Positions 51,237 to 59,737 of a stretch of DNA of 64,000 bases are shown piece after piece. This DNA is from Emiliania huxleyi CCMP1516 (lineage: Eukaryota; Haptophyta; Isochrysidales; Noelaerhabdaceae): the NCBI RefSeq assembly GCF_000372725.1, contig NW_005202427.1:1090459-1154458 (forward strand). Direction: 5' to 3'. The translations under genes were made by a program, and so were the position numbers. Under the pieces are notes generated by a model that saw nothing but the letters and a program-made list of their open reading frames with translations, had not been told where the DNA came from and did not search any database. Numbering within the stretch: the first letter of the stretch is position 1; each line of letters begins with the position of its first letter.

Positions 51237-51363
51237 GCGCACTAAAAAGAAAGAAAGAAAGAAAACAGACAACCCAAGGGAGGGATGGGAGGACGGCACG
51301 CCGCCACCACACAGGGATTTTAAGGAGAGGTGTGTGGTGCGCTATCCGTCGCGCACTAAAAAG
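51237..51363 (-). repeat. Dispersed short retroposon-like repeat, copy 3, with target-site duplication
   Basis: Element 51250-51350 is a 5'-shortened copy of the same family. It is flanked by the identical 13-mer GCGCACTAAAAAG at 51237-51249 and 51351-51363. The combination of simple-sequence tail, 5' shortening and a 13-bp flanking duplication is what target-primed retroposition leaves. Confidence 0.85.
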
Positions 51364-51468
51364 GAATTTTATTACCGCGTCCGATTTCTCGATCCCAGCG
51401 CTCGCCGCCACCGGCGTCCACCGGCGTCCAAAAGAGGCGAGGGTGGCCGCCCTCCGGAGGGGGTGGCG

Positions 51469-51972
51469 ATGCCAGACGGGCCCGGCTCGATGGTCGGTAC
51501 CGCGCTCTCCTTCGTTCCGGGAGGCACGCTCCTCTCCTCCTGGCTCGCCTCCCTCGCGAGCTGGCTGGACAGCGCGAGCGGCCCGACGCTGGAGATCCCC
51601 GCGTTCATGGGCATGGACGGCGCCTATGTCGCCGAGCAGCGGAATGAGCTCTCTGAGTGCTACGGCTGGCTGCGGCTCGAGGGCCACGGCACGGCTGCGA
51701 TCCGGCGAACGGAGGCTCACATTCACACCACCAACGCCGACTGGGCAGTGCTGGACCCGGACACGGTGCGAATCGTGCCGCAGCCGGGACACGAGGCCGA
51801 GTTCCGCTTTGGGCCGCTGCTACTCACGGAGGGCGAGGAGGTAGGGTGCGTCCTCATGCGGCCGGAGGACCCGAGCGCAGCCTGCGCGTGCAACATGCGG
51901 TTCGTGCCCGAGGAGGACGAGGACGGACCCGGTTTGCAGCATCCTGGATGGGGCGGGCCAGGGAGTAGGTAG
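51469..51972 (+). CDS. Small acidic protein of unknown function
   Basis: 167 aa. The start MPDGPGSMVGTALSFVPGG is followed by a possible amphipathic helix (LLSSWLASLASWLDSA). A folded-looking core follows: NELSECYGWLRLEGHGTAAI, HIHTTNADWAVLDPDTVRIV, FRFGPLLLTEGEEVGCVLMR. The tail is acidic (EEDEDGP). No family recognised. It begins 105 bp after the retroposon copy 3 insertion, so its promoter region has been altered by that insertion. Confidence 0.5.
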   Translation: MPDGPGSMVGTALSFVPGGTLLSSWLASLASWLDSASGPTLEIPAFMGMDGAYVAEQRNELSECYGWLRLEGHGTAAIRRTEAHIHTTNADWAVLDPDTVRIVPQPGHEAEFRFGPLLLTEGEEVGCVLMRPEDPSAACACNMRFVPEEDEDGPGLQHPGWGGPGSR

Positions 51973-52006
51973 GGGAGGGGCAGAGGCAGACGACATAGAG
52001 GCGCGC

Positions 52007-52412
52007 ATGAACTCGTCGTCTCCGGCTCGTCGTATTATTTCGTTTGGGGGAAATGGGTACGTGCGTACGTCAACGTGCGTGTCATACCCCAACGAGGTCT
52101 GCCACAACGTCTTCCTGGGCTCGGCCGCATGTGTGAACGCGGCGGCGGTTGCGAACCTCCGAGTGTCGCATGTCTTGAGCATCGTCGATCGGCGCATGGC
52201 GGCGCCGCCAGGCACGACACATCGCCCCTCTGCCGCGTTCCGGACGAGGAGCGAGCGCAGACCTCACGCCCGTAATGCGCGTCGCGCTGCCCTTCCTTGC
52301 CGCGGCTCTGCGCTCCGGCGGGCGCGTCCTCGTGCACTGCGACCGAGGCGCCTCACGATCTGCCTCGGTTGTCATTGCACACCTAATGCAACACCCCGTA
52401 AAGCAAGTGTAG
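52007..52412 (+). pseudogene. Frame-broken dual-specificity phosphatase
   Basis: Frame 1 reads CHNVFLGSAACVNAAAVANL and VSHVLSIVDRRM, the standard DUSP start. Frame 2 continues HDTSPLCRVPDEERA (52208-52250). Frame 3 continues LPFLAAALRSGGRVLVHCDR and GASRSASVVIAHLM, with the catalytic HC-x5-R loop intact, then stops at 52412. The two frame changes lack splice sites, and the helix pair after the P-loop is missing. It is best read as a decayed gene, or as a gene with two sequence errors and a missing last exon. It is unrelated in detail to the DUSP domain at 28.5-29.3 kb. Confidence 0.65.
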
Positions 52413-53564
52413 TGAGCCACTCACTCGGGCGTCTCGGCTGACGTTGATCGATCAGCGTTGATCTCTCCCTAGGCTATCGGTCCCCCGCTCGATCCTCGGA
52501 TCGCTCGCTCGTCGAAATCGATCGACTGTCGTTCCGGACTTTTCTTTTTTCGAAAACGCGCGCGCGCCCGTCGCGGCAAAACTGTCAGGTCCGCCGCGAC
52601 GCGTCGCCGCAATGGCGTGGCGTGCCCCGCGCCCGGCTGGCAGTAGGAGGGTATACGTACGCCGGTGAGACCACTGGTTTTGTCGACCATAAATTCTCGC
52701 CACTGGAACGCTAACCGTACTTACTTACAGCTGTTGTCTTGTACAGAGATGCCAGCACCCCCCAGCAGCAGAGCGCTGCTGCTGGGGGGGGGGTCGGCCA
52801 TGACTTTAGATGTGCAGGGGGGGTAGCGCTAGGGTAGCGAGCAAGGTGCGGCCGCTCCAATCTCCAATCTCCAATCTCCAATCTCGATTCGGGGCCCGGG
52901 GGAGGAGGGGGGCTCAAACCTTCAAGGAGATGCGCTATGGATTCATTCACAACGCAAAAGGATCTCCACCCTCTTTTCGCGCCATTTTGCAATCTCCAGT
53001 CGGCCCACACGATCTCTAGGCGCCTTTGGCGCGAAGTCAGAATTTCCACCTCTGTCGCAAGATCTCAAGCGACTGCACGCACCAACTCGACATCTCAGAC
53101 TCCTCTCGAGCATCTACACCGGAGAAGATTTGCCTCCACCCCAGTTCTTCAATCTACTGCTGCTCTTGGCAGGAGATTTGCCACTTATGAGATCTCTAAA
53201 AGGCATCTGCGATCTACAGTCCAAGGATCTTCCGATGTTGGGTAGAGATGTCCATGTATGGTCCTCCCGATGTGGGGGACTAGCCTAGCACTAGCCGTCT
53301 TCCACATGGTCCCTCGGGTCCCTGCTGCTCCTAATCTCTTGGTGACTCTTCGTGCTGTAGCCTGTTCATGGTACATCCTGATCCTCCTGCTCGCTGTGCT
53401 GATCTGCTCCGCAATAACGAATAAGTGCTAGAAGAGCGAGACGGACCACCTTAATAAATTAAGTTTAATAAATTAAGCCGTATAGACCTACGCTCTGTCC
53501 TCTCTCAGTCCGACCAACTCTAGACTCTACAGGGAGAATGTGCACGCACCCTAGTACCCATCGA
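52413..53564. other. Intergenic, no gene supported
   Basis: Contains a TCTCCAA tandem run at about 52858-52892, a short CAGCAG inverted repeat around 52763-52790, and an AT-rich near-palindrome TTAATAAATTAAG repeated twice at 53450-53477. The last may mark a transcript 3' end. Confidence 0.5.
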
Positions 53565-55700
53565 CTACCCAACCCCTCCAAACTCGGTGCTCCCGCACAG
53601 CCCCGCCTCGCCCGCGGCCGCCTCGTCGCCGCCCCCTCTCAAGCACCACCGGCCGAGGTCGTGCGGCTGGAGCGCGTACGGGATGCCGGGCGGCACCACG
53701 CCACCCTCGCCGAGCAGGGTCAGCCCGAGGAAGAGCCGGTCGCGCCCCAGCCGGTTCCCGCGCCCGCGGTGCGAGGCCGACGGCGCGTAGAAGAGCACAG
53801 TTCCGGCCGGCACCGCGACGACCGTCCCCTCGCCCTCGCCCGCCGGCGCGCCGCCCCGCTGCGTGCCCGGCGCAACCTCGAGCGCGCCCTGGTCGGCGGC
53901 CGTGTCGACGAGCGACACCTGGACGCTCGCGAGGCGCGGGTCGCACGCGCCCGTGTCGGCGTGGAAGGACTGGTCCGCGGCGCCGCTCCGCGTCTGCATC
54001 ACCGAGCTCTCGAGCAGGACCTGCACCTCCGACCGCAGCGCCGCGAGCAGGAAGCCGCCCGCCCGCGCGGCGATCGCCTCGAGCGCCGCCAGGCTCACAC
54101 CCCGCACGTCGACCGCGCGCAGCGTCCGGCTGCTCGCCTGCCGAGCGCTGCACGCGTAACCGACTCTGGGACGTGCCACGGACGTGTCTGGGACGTGTCT
54201 GGGAAGTGTCCGGCTGCTCGCCTGCCGGATGCTGTACGTCCGGTCGAGCGCCTCGGCCGCGTCGCGCCTCAGCTCGGCCTCGACGCCCCGCCGCAGCCGC
54301 TCCACCAGCGGCAGCGACAGCAGCCGCGGGAAGAGGACAACCCCGTCTCGCTCCCACACCTCCACCGCCCTCCTCAGCTGCGCCGAGGAGGAGGGCGAGG
54401 CCTTGCCCGCCGGCAGGGCCACGCTAAGCTCGGACAGGGCGACGCCGCCTCCCGCCCGCCGCCGCTGCCCCCGACCCGCGCAGGCGCCGGCGTCTGCTGC
54501 GGCCGCCACCTCGCCGCCGCGCAGCAGCTCGGCCACACCCCTGTGCCCGTGATACGCGGCGGCGTACTGCGGAGTGACTCCGAAGCGGTCCCTCGCTGCC
54601 GCCGAGGCGCCATGCGCGACGAGCTCGGCGGCCGAAGCAAGGTCACCCTGCGCAGCCGCCACGTGCAGCGGTGTCTGGAGGTAGTCGGAGGTTGCAACGG
54701 CGGCGGAGGCGCCCCGCCGCAGCAGCAGCGGCACGGACGCGCTTCCCCGGTCCGAGACGGCGCGGTGGAGCGCCGTCTCGCCGGCCTTGTCTGCGGCGTC
54801 GATGCGCGCGCCGCGGTCGAGAAGCGCCTCGACCAGGGCGGACGAGCCGAGCCGGGTCGCCGCGTGGAGAGGGAGCGTCCCGTCCTCGCGCGCATGGTGA
54901 GGCGAGGCGCCCGCCTCGAGCAGCGACAAGGCGAGCGCGGCGTGGCTGCGCACGAGGGAGAGGAGCAGCGGGCGCCACTCGCCTGCCGCGGCCGCGTCGA
55001 CAGACGCGCCGGCCCGCAACAGGACCTCCACCACCGCCGCCTTCCCGTTCTCGGCGGCACGGTGCAGTGGCCTGGTCCCATCGCCAGGCTTGGCCGCCTC
55101 GACCGGCGCGCCCGCGCGCAGCAGCGCCTCCGCCACGTCGGCGTGGCCGTACTCGGCCGCGAAGTGCAGGGCCGTGGACCCGTCCGGCGACGTGGCGGAG
55201 GCGGAGGCCGAGTGCGCGAGCAGCGGCCGCACGACCTGCAGATGGCCGGCGGCAGCGGCGAGCAGCAGCGGCGTGAAGCCGCTGTAGACAGCGTCGGCGT
55301 CGGCGCCGTGCTCGAGCAGAGCCGCAGCCACGCCCGCGCTCCCCTTCTGCGCCGCGACGGCCAGCAAGGGCCACCCGTTGGGAGCCGAGCCACTCGCCGA
55401 GGCGCCTGCCGCCAGCAGCCTCCTCGCGGCGCCGGCGGCGCCCTGAGAGACTGCCCTCGCCAGATTCGCATCGAGGTCTGCGGCCGCTGCCGCCGACGTC
55501 GGTGGCGGCGCTGGGTCTGCCGCCGACGTTGGTGGCGCCTCGACGTTCGGTGTGGCTGCTCGCCAAAGCCAAGCACCCGCCGCCGCCGCCGCCGCCACAA
55601 GGACTGCAGCCAGAGCGAGGCCGATCCGGCTCTGTTGCTTGCCTCGCGCCGCATCGGCCGGCAGACCCCGCTTATGCGGCGGCCGGTGGGTTCGCGCCAT
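53565..55700 (-). CDS. Membrane-anchored ankyrin-repeat plus phytanoyl-CoA-dioxygenase-like protein
   Basis: Two exons, complement(53565..54137, 54222..55700), 683 aa. A single N-terminal anchor (IGLALAAVLVAAAAAAGAWLW) after a basic MARTHRPPHKRG gives type II topology. About nine ankyrin repeats follow, e.g. GWPLLAVAAQKGSAGVAAAL, GSTALHFAAEYGHADVAEAL, LQTPLHVAAAQGDLASAAEL. The C-terminal ~250 residues are a PhyH/2-oxoglutarate oxygenase: WERDGVVLFPRLLSLPLVE, the iron ligands in SFHADTG (HxD), a second His in SASHRGRGN and a downstream Arg. An Fe(II)/2OG hydroxylase is therefore likely active; its substrate may be a protein held by the ankyrin part. The 84-bp GC-AG intron is a multiple of three and has no stop, so retention would also be translatable. 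Confidence 0.82.
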   Translation of the reverse strand: MARTHRPPHKRGLPADAARGKQQSRIGLALAAVLVAAAAAAGAWLWRAATPNVEAPPTSAADPAPPPTSAAAAADLDANLARAVSQGAAGAARRLLAAGASASGSAPNGWPLLAVAAQKGSAGVAAALLEHGADADAVYSGFTPLLLAAAAGHLQVVRPLLAHSASASATSPDGSTALHFAAEYGHADVAEALLRAGAPVEAAKPGDGTRPLHRAAENGKAAVVEVLLRAGASVDAAAAGEWRPLLLSLVRSHAALALSLLEAGASPHHAREDGTLPLHAATRLGSSALVEALLDRGARIDAADKAGETALHRAVSDRGSASVPLLLRRGASAAVATSDYLQTPLHVAAAQGDLASAAELVAHGASAAARDRFGVTPQYAAAYHGHRGVAELLRGGEVAAAADAGACAGRGQRRRAGGGVALSELSVALPAGKASPSSSAQLRRAVEVWERDGVVLFPRLLSLPLVERLRRGVEAELRRDAAEALDRTYSIRQASSRTLPRHVPDTSVARPRVGYACSARQASSRTLRAVDVRGVSLAALEAIAARAGGFLLAALRSEVQVLLESSVMQTRSGAADQSFHADTGACDPRLASVQVSLVDTAADQGALEVAPGTQRGGAPAGEGEGTVVAVPAGTVLFYAPSASHRGRGNRLGRDRLFLGLTLLGEGGVVPPGIPYALQPHDLGRWCLRGGGDEAAAGEAGLCGSTEFGGVG
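54124..54227 (-). repeat. 20-bp perfect direct repeat over both junctions of the ankyrin-PhyH intron
   Basis: GTCCGGCTGCTCGCCTGCCG occurs at 54124-54143 and 54208-54227. The intron (54138-54221) runs CAG|GCGAGC to CAG|GCGAGC. Its core holds three ACACGTCC-like units in transcript sense. Confidence 0.88.
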
Positions 55701-56031
55701 ATTCGACACAAAGCTCCCTCTAACGACACTGGCGCGCACTGGCACTTGCCGGAGGTGCCAGCGACCCGCGAGCGAGGCGATTGTTCAAGATTTTTTTCTT
55801 GTGAGAATGGGGAAAATGGCACAAGTGTGAACGATGCAGACCCCTACAGGCCAGGAGCCCGAACCCTCTCTGGTGATCATCGCGCCTCTTTGGCGGCAGA
55901 GGGGCGCGAGTGCACGGTTAGAGCTAACCGCGAACTGGTGTCAGCTCAACTCAACACAAATCTTCGCACCAACACAATTCTTCGCGGGAGACGCTCGACG
56001 CCGGCGGGCAGCGCTACAGGCGGCAGTTTGA
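55701..56031. promoter_or_regulatory. Divergent intergenic region between ankyrin-PhyH gene and RFT1
   Basis: 331 bp between two start codons, so it must contain both promoters. It is less GC-rich than the genes. No specific site recognised. Confidence 0.45.
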
Positions 56032-58127
56032 ATGCGCGGCTTCGGCTCGCTCTTTGCACTGCAGCTCTTCACCAGGCTCCTCACCTTCGCTCTGAACGCG
56101 CTGCTCGCGCGGCGGCTCGGGCCGGCGTGGTACGCTTTTGCGAATGTGCAGCTGCAGCTCGTGGGCGCCACCCTCCTCTTCCTGCCAAAGGAGGGCCTGC
56201 GCCGCGCCGCCCAGCGCATCTACCCGGGCGGGGACGGCGCGCCGCTCGCGAGTGGCATGAACGTGGCGTGGCTGTCGGCACCGGCGGCCGTCCTCGCCGC
56301 CCTGCTGATGGCCGCGACGGCGGCCGCGACCGGCGTGAGTGGCGAGTGGGACGAGCTGATGGGCGCCGCCGAGGCGCGGGCCGCGCTCGTCGTGGCCGGT
56401 GCAGCTGCGATTATTGAGGCGGCGAGCGAGCCCGGCTGGGTCTACGCGCAGGCCAATGAGCTGCTTCCGCAGCGCGCCCTGGCAGAGGCGGCGGCCCTCG
56501 TCGCAAAGGCGGCGGTGACGGCGGCGCTCGTGCTGTTGGCTCTCCGCTCGGCCGCCTCCGCCAGACCGGCGGACGAGGCAGCGCCGCCCGCAGGCGTGGG
56601 CCTCGCGTTCGCCCTCGGCCAGCTTGCATTTGGCGTCTGCTTTGGCGTCCTGCTGAGTGCGCTCGCGGCGCGGCGAGCGGCGGCGTCGAGCCTGTGGCCG
56701 CGGCGCGCCCATAGCGGCGGCGGCGACGGCAAGGGCGACGGCGGCGGGCCGCGCTGGCTGGCAGGCGGGGAGTGGGGGCTCGTCGCGCAGATGTGCGCGC
56801 AGGCGGTCCAAAAGTACGGCCTGACCGAGGGCGAGCGGCTGGTGCTCGTCGCAACCTCGCCGCTCACCTCGCAGGGCGTGTACGGTCTGGTGAGCAGCCT
56901 CGGCTCGCTGCTCGCGCGGATGGCTGTGAACAACGTCTCTTCACACCTCTAGCTGTGAACAGGTGAGCAACCTCGGCTCGCTGCTCGCGCGGATGGCGCC
57001 GCAGCGGCTGGAGCGAGGCGGCCTCTCCTCGCCACGTCCACGACACGTCCACGACACGTCCCCCGCAGGTGCTGCAGCCCCTCGAGGAGGTGACCTTCGC
57101 CCGCTTCTCGCGGCTCGCCGCCGCCTCGGCCGCCTCGGCCGCGCCAGGCGGCGCCCCCGCCGGGGCGGACGAGGCGACGCTGCGCGAGCTGCAGCTGCTG
57201 TTGCGAGGTGCGGTCGCCGCGAGAGACGACGAGTTGACGCGCTACACCAGTCAGCAGCAGTCAGCAGCAGGCGCCTCCCGCTGCTGCAGGCACTAGCCTC
57301 TTCGGCCTGGTCCTCCTCTCCTTCGGGCCGCCGTGCTCGTGGCTCCTCCTTGCACAATATACCATTATAATGAGTACACTGTGATGTGTTAGGCCGCCGT
57401 ACTCGTGGCTCCTCCTCCGGCTGCTCTACGGGCCCGTCTGGGCCGCCTCCGAGGCCCCTCAGCTCCTCAGCCTCTACTGCGCCGCCGTCTGCGCGATGGC
57501 TCTCAACGGCCCAAGCCTCCCCTCCCTGCGGAGGGGCGCGAGATCTCGGGGCGCGAGTCTGTCTCCTCCGACCCTACCCCGCGTGCCTGCAGGTGTGAGC
57601 GAGGCATACGTCCAGGCGAGCGCTGAATTAAATTAAATGAAATGAAATGAAGTGAACATAATTAAATGAAGTACGTCCAGGCGAGCGCTCCGCCCCCCGA
57701 GCTGCGCCGCATCGCCGCCGCCACCACCGCCATCGCCTTCGTCTACGGCGGCGCGGCGCTCGCGGGCGTGCGGCTCTTGCGCACCTCCGGCCTCGTGCTC
57801 GCGAACGTGCTCAACCTCGGGCTGCGCACCGCGCTCTCGTACCGCTACATTGGCCGCGCGGCGGCGGCTCGCGCCCCCGGCGCCCCCCTCCGGCTGGCGC
57901 CCGCGCCGGCAGTACTAGCCGCGTTCGCGCTGTCCGCCGCAGCGACCAACGCGACGGCTCTCTGGCTGGGCGCACCAGACAGCCTCTCGCCCTCCTCTCA
58001 CGCGGCGCACGTGGTCGTTGGCGTTGCATGCCTCGGCGGTGTCGTCGCTGCCGTCGTCGCCGGCGAGCCAGAGCTGGCTGGTGCCCTCCTTGGCGCCGTG
58101 CGTCGACGCCACGGCAGAGAGGACTGA
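56032..58127 (+). CDS. RFT1: RFT1-like lipid-linked oligosaccharide protein
   Basis: Seven exons, join(56032..56889, 56963..56995, 57069..57207, 57290..57326, 57393..57508, 57593..57615, 57681..58127), 550 aa, all in frame. RFT1 is an ER multi-pass protein needed for Man5GlcNAc2-PP-dolichol to appear on the luminal side for N-glycosylation. Seen: SLFALQLFTRLLTFALNALL start, ALVAPKEGLRR-type LPKEGLRRAAQRI, the family block VSNLGSLLARM-VLQPLEE, LYCAAVCAMALNGVSEAYVQ and a C-terminal LRTSGLVLANVLNLGLRTAL. Length matches the family. Four of six introns have GC donors, and exons of 33, 37 and 23 nt occur. Introns 1, 4 and 6 show direct repeats across the junctions; intron 2 (73 bp) holds the ACACGTCC motif. 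Confidence 0.9.
56890..56997 (+). repeat. 35-bp direct repeat over RFT1 intron 1 junctions
   Basis: The block beginning GTGAGCAGCCTCGGCTCG at 56890-56924 recurs with one mismatch at 56963-56997. The second copy is the 33-nt exon 2 (VSNLGSLLARM) plus the GC of the next donor. An alternative transcript could use the first copy as exon instead, giving VSSLGSLLARM. Confidence 0.88.
57327..57416 (+). repeat. 24-bp direct repeat over RFT1 intron 4 junctions
   Basis: GCCGCCGTGCTCGTGGCTCC plus TCCT at 57327-57350 recurs with one mismatch at 57393-57416. The intron (66 bp, GC-AG) has an AT-rich core unlike the exons (CACAATATACCATTATAATG). Confidence 0.88.
57607..57689 (+). repeat. 18-bp perfect direct repeat over RFT1 intron 6 junctions
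   Basis: TACGTCCAGGCGAGCGCT occurs at 57607-57624 and 57672-57689. The intron (57616-57680, 65 bp) runs CAG|GCGAGC to CAG|GCGAGC and has an AT-rich core of AAATGAAATGAAATG type. Confidence 0.88.
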
Positions 58128-58659
58128 CAGCAGGCGGCCGCTCCCCTCTCCCCTCCCCGCCCCGCACCCACCACTCTCCTCGTCGCCTCCTCTCTCCTCC
58201 CCTCTCCCTCCGCCCCTCTCGCCCTCGCCCACGCTGCTCAGCCCCCTCCTTCCCGCCCTCCTCCTGCAGATCTCGCCACTCCCCCCCCACCGTCGCCGTC
58301 GCAGTCACCGCCTCTCCCTCTGTGCCCCGCAGGCCGCTGCACGGCGCTCGCCATCGGAGCGACGCCGTGACGAGCGCTCTCGCCGCTAGGGCCGACGGAC
58401 CCCGCTCTGGCTCCTTCGCCCCGCCGGCGAGGCTCGCGGCGGCGCTGCTAGTGAGCCGCCGCTCGGCGCGGTCGCCGCTCCGGCGCAGAGAGCCGGGCGT
58501 GGTCTCCGGAGCCCGGGGGTCGCTTGGGGGGGCGAGGAGGGCGGAGGGGAGAAAAAAAGGGGTCCGTCCACCCCGGTTCCGGAGCCCGGGAGGCACTTCA
58601 GAGATTGTGTCGATCGTTTCCGTTTGGAGAGGAGGTTTTATGCTCGAAATCGGATCGCT
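58128..58659. other. Intergenic between RFT1 and the transposon
   Basis: Pyrimidine-rich on the plus strand just after the RFT1 stop (CTCCCCTCTCCC runs), then G-rich. No gene supported. Confidence 0.5.
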
Positions 58660-59076
58660 GGGCCGAGCGTTTTTGATCTCTCGGTAAGTGGGCGCCCGCC
58701 CGCCGCCTCTGAGGGGGTTCGGGCCCCCTAGACTGAAAACAAAAACAAGCTCGAAAACAGCCAAAATCAGCCTGCGAGAGAGGCACTGCGCGCCGCTGAC
58801 CTCAATGTGGGGCCAAGCTGCAGAACATGTGCGAACCAGTGCCTATGACGCTCAAGGAGTAGGCGCGGAGCGCCGCGCGCGGAGCGCGCCCCGAAGAAAA
58901 TTTTGAGGGTTGTGGAGGGCTAGATGCGATTTCTATTAAGAGTTTGACTCACACGCTAGGAACCAATCGGCCCACCCACAGGCCCAATCTCGAGTGGCGG
59001 CGCTCCGCGCCTACCCTTGCAGCGGCGCGCTCCGCGCGTGTTCTGCAGCGGCGCGCTCCGCGCGTGTCTCTGGGCG

Positions 59077-59493
59077 CTACATGCCCATCCTGAGCAGATC
59101 TAAGATGTCGCCGGCATCGACAAAGCCGCCTGGGAGCTGTGCCGCAGCCGCGCGCACGTCGCTCTCCTGCTTGATCGTCAGACTGTGCTCTTGCATCCGC
59201 TCGAGCTGCTCCGCTGTCAGGAGAAGTGGTTTGCGGCACCTGCTTCCGGTGCACAACGTGACGACTGTCTTCTCGTCATTCGGCCGCACCCATGTGGCTC
59301 TCGCTTCGGCGAGCTTCTGCTTCGTCCAGTGCTTGTTGTGTGACATGCTGCGCCACTTGCCGGTAACGTCAGTGCCAGGGCCGTCGCCAGCCATGAGGTC
59401 GCCGCCGCAATCGCTGCAGTTGTACTTGATGAACTTTGCCTTCGATGTCGGCGACATGCCACCAGTGGCTGCGTCGAGCACCGCCTGCTTCAT
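59077..59493 (-). CDS. Transposon-borne small Cys-containing protein
   Basis: 138 aa starting MKQAVLDAATGGMSPTSK. A YNCSDCGGDLMAGD pair and a later CTGSRCRKPL pair could form one zinc site (CxxC...CxxxxC). Between them lies SMSHNKHWTKQKLAEARATW. The C-terminal half is helical (TAEQLERMQEHSLTIKQESD). It is transcribed away from the plus-strand gene and ends 400 bp from the left terminus. No known family; it may be an accessory DNA-binding protein of the element. Confidence 0.55.
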   Translation of the reverse strand: MKQAVLDAATGGMSPTSKAKFIKYNCSDCGGDLMAGDGPGTDVTGKWRSMSHNKHWTKQKLAEARATWVRPNDEKTVVTLCTGSRCRKPLLLTAEQLERMQEHSLTIKQESDVRAAAAQLPGGFVDAGDILDLLRMGM

Positions 59494-59737
59494 GGCGGCC
59501 GGGGTCGTCTGGATGGAGCGACCATCGTGGCCTAGAAGGAGGCGGCAACGCGCACAGAAAAAGATTTCTTCCTCTCCCGGTATCCTTCTCGCGAACGAAC
59601 GAAAGGAACATTTTATGGTAAAAAACGAGGTACGAACGTTTCCGATTTGATTAGAGAAGTGCTCGCGACAGCGCGAATGGCGTCGCCGGGCGACTTGGCG
59701 AACGCATGTGGCGCACCCTTCTCCTTCCTGGTGATTG

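Noticed and set aside
53538..56417. 959-codon plus-strand open frame across the ankyrin-PhyH gene and into RFT1
   Set aside because: No domain; it is antisense to nine ankyrin repeats and a complete PhyH domain, and overlaps RFT1 in the wrong frame.
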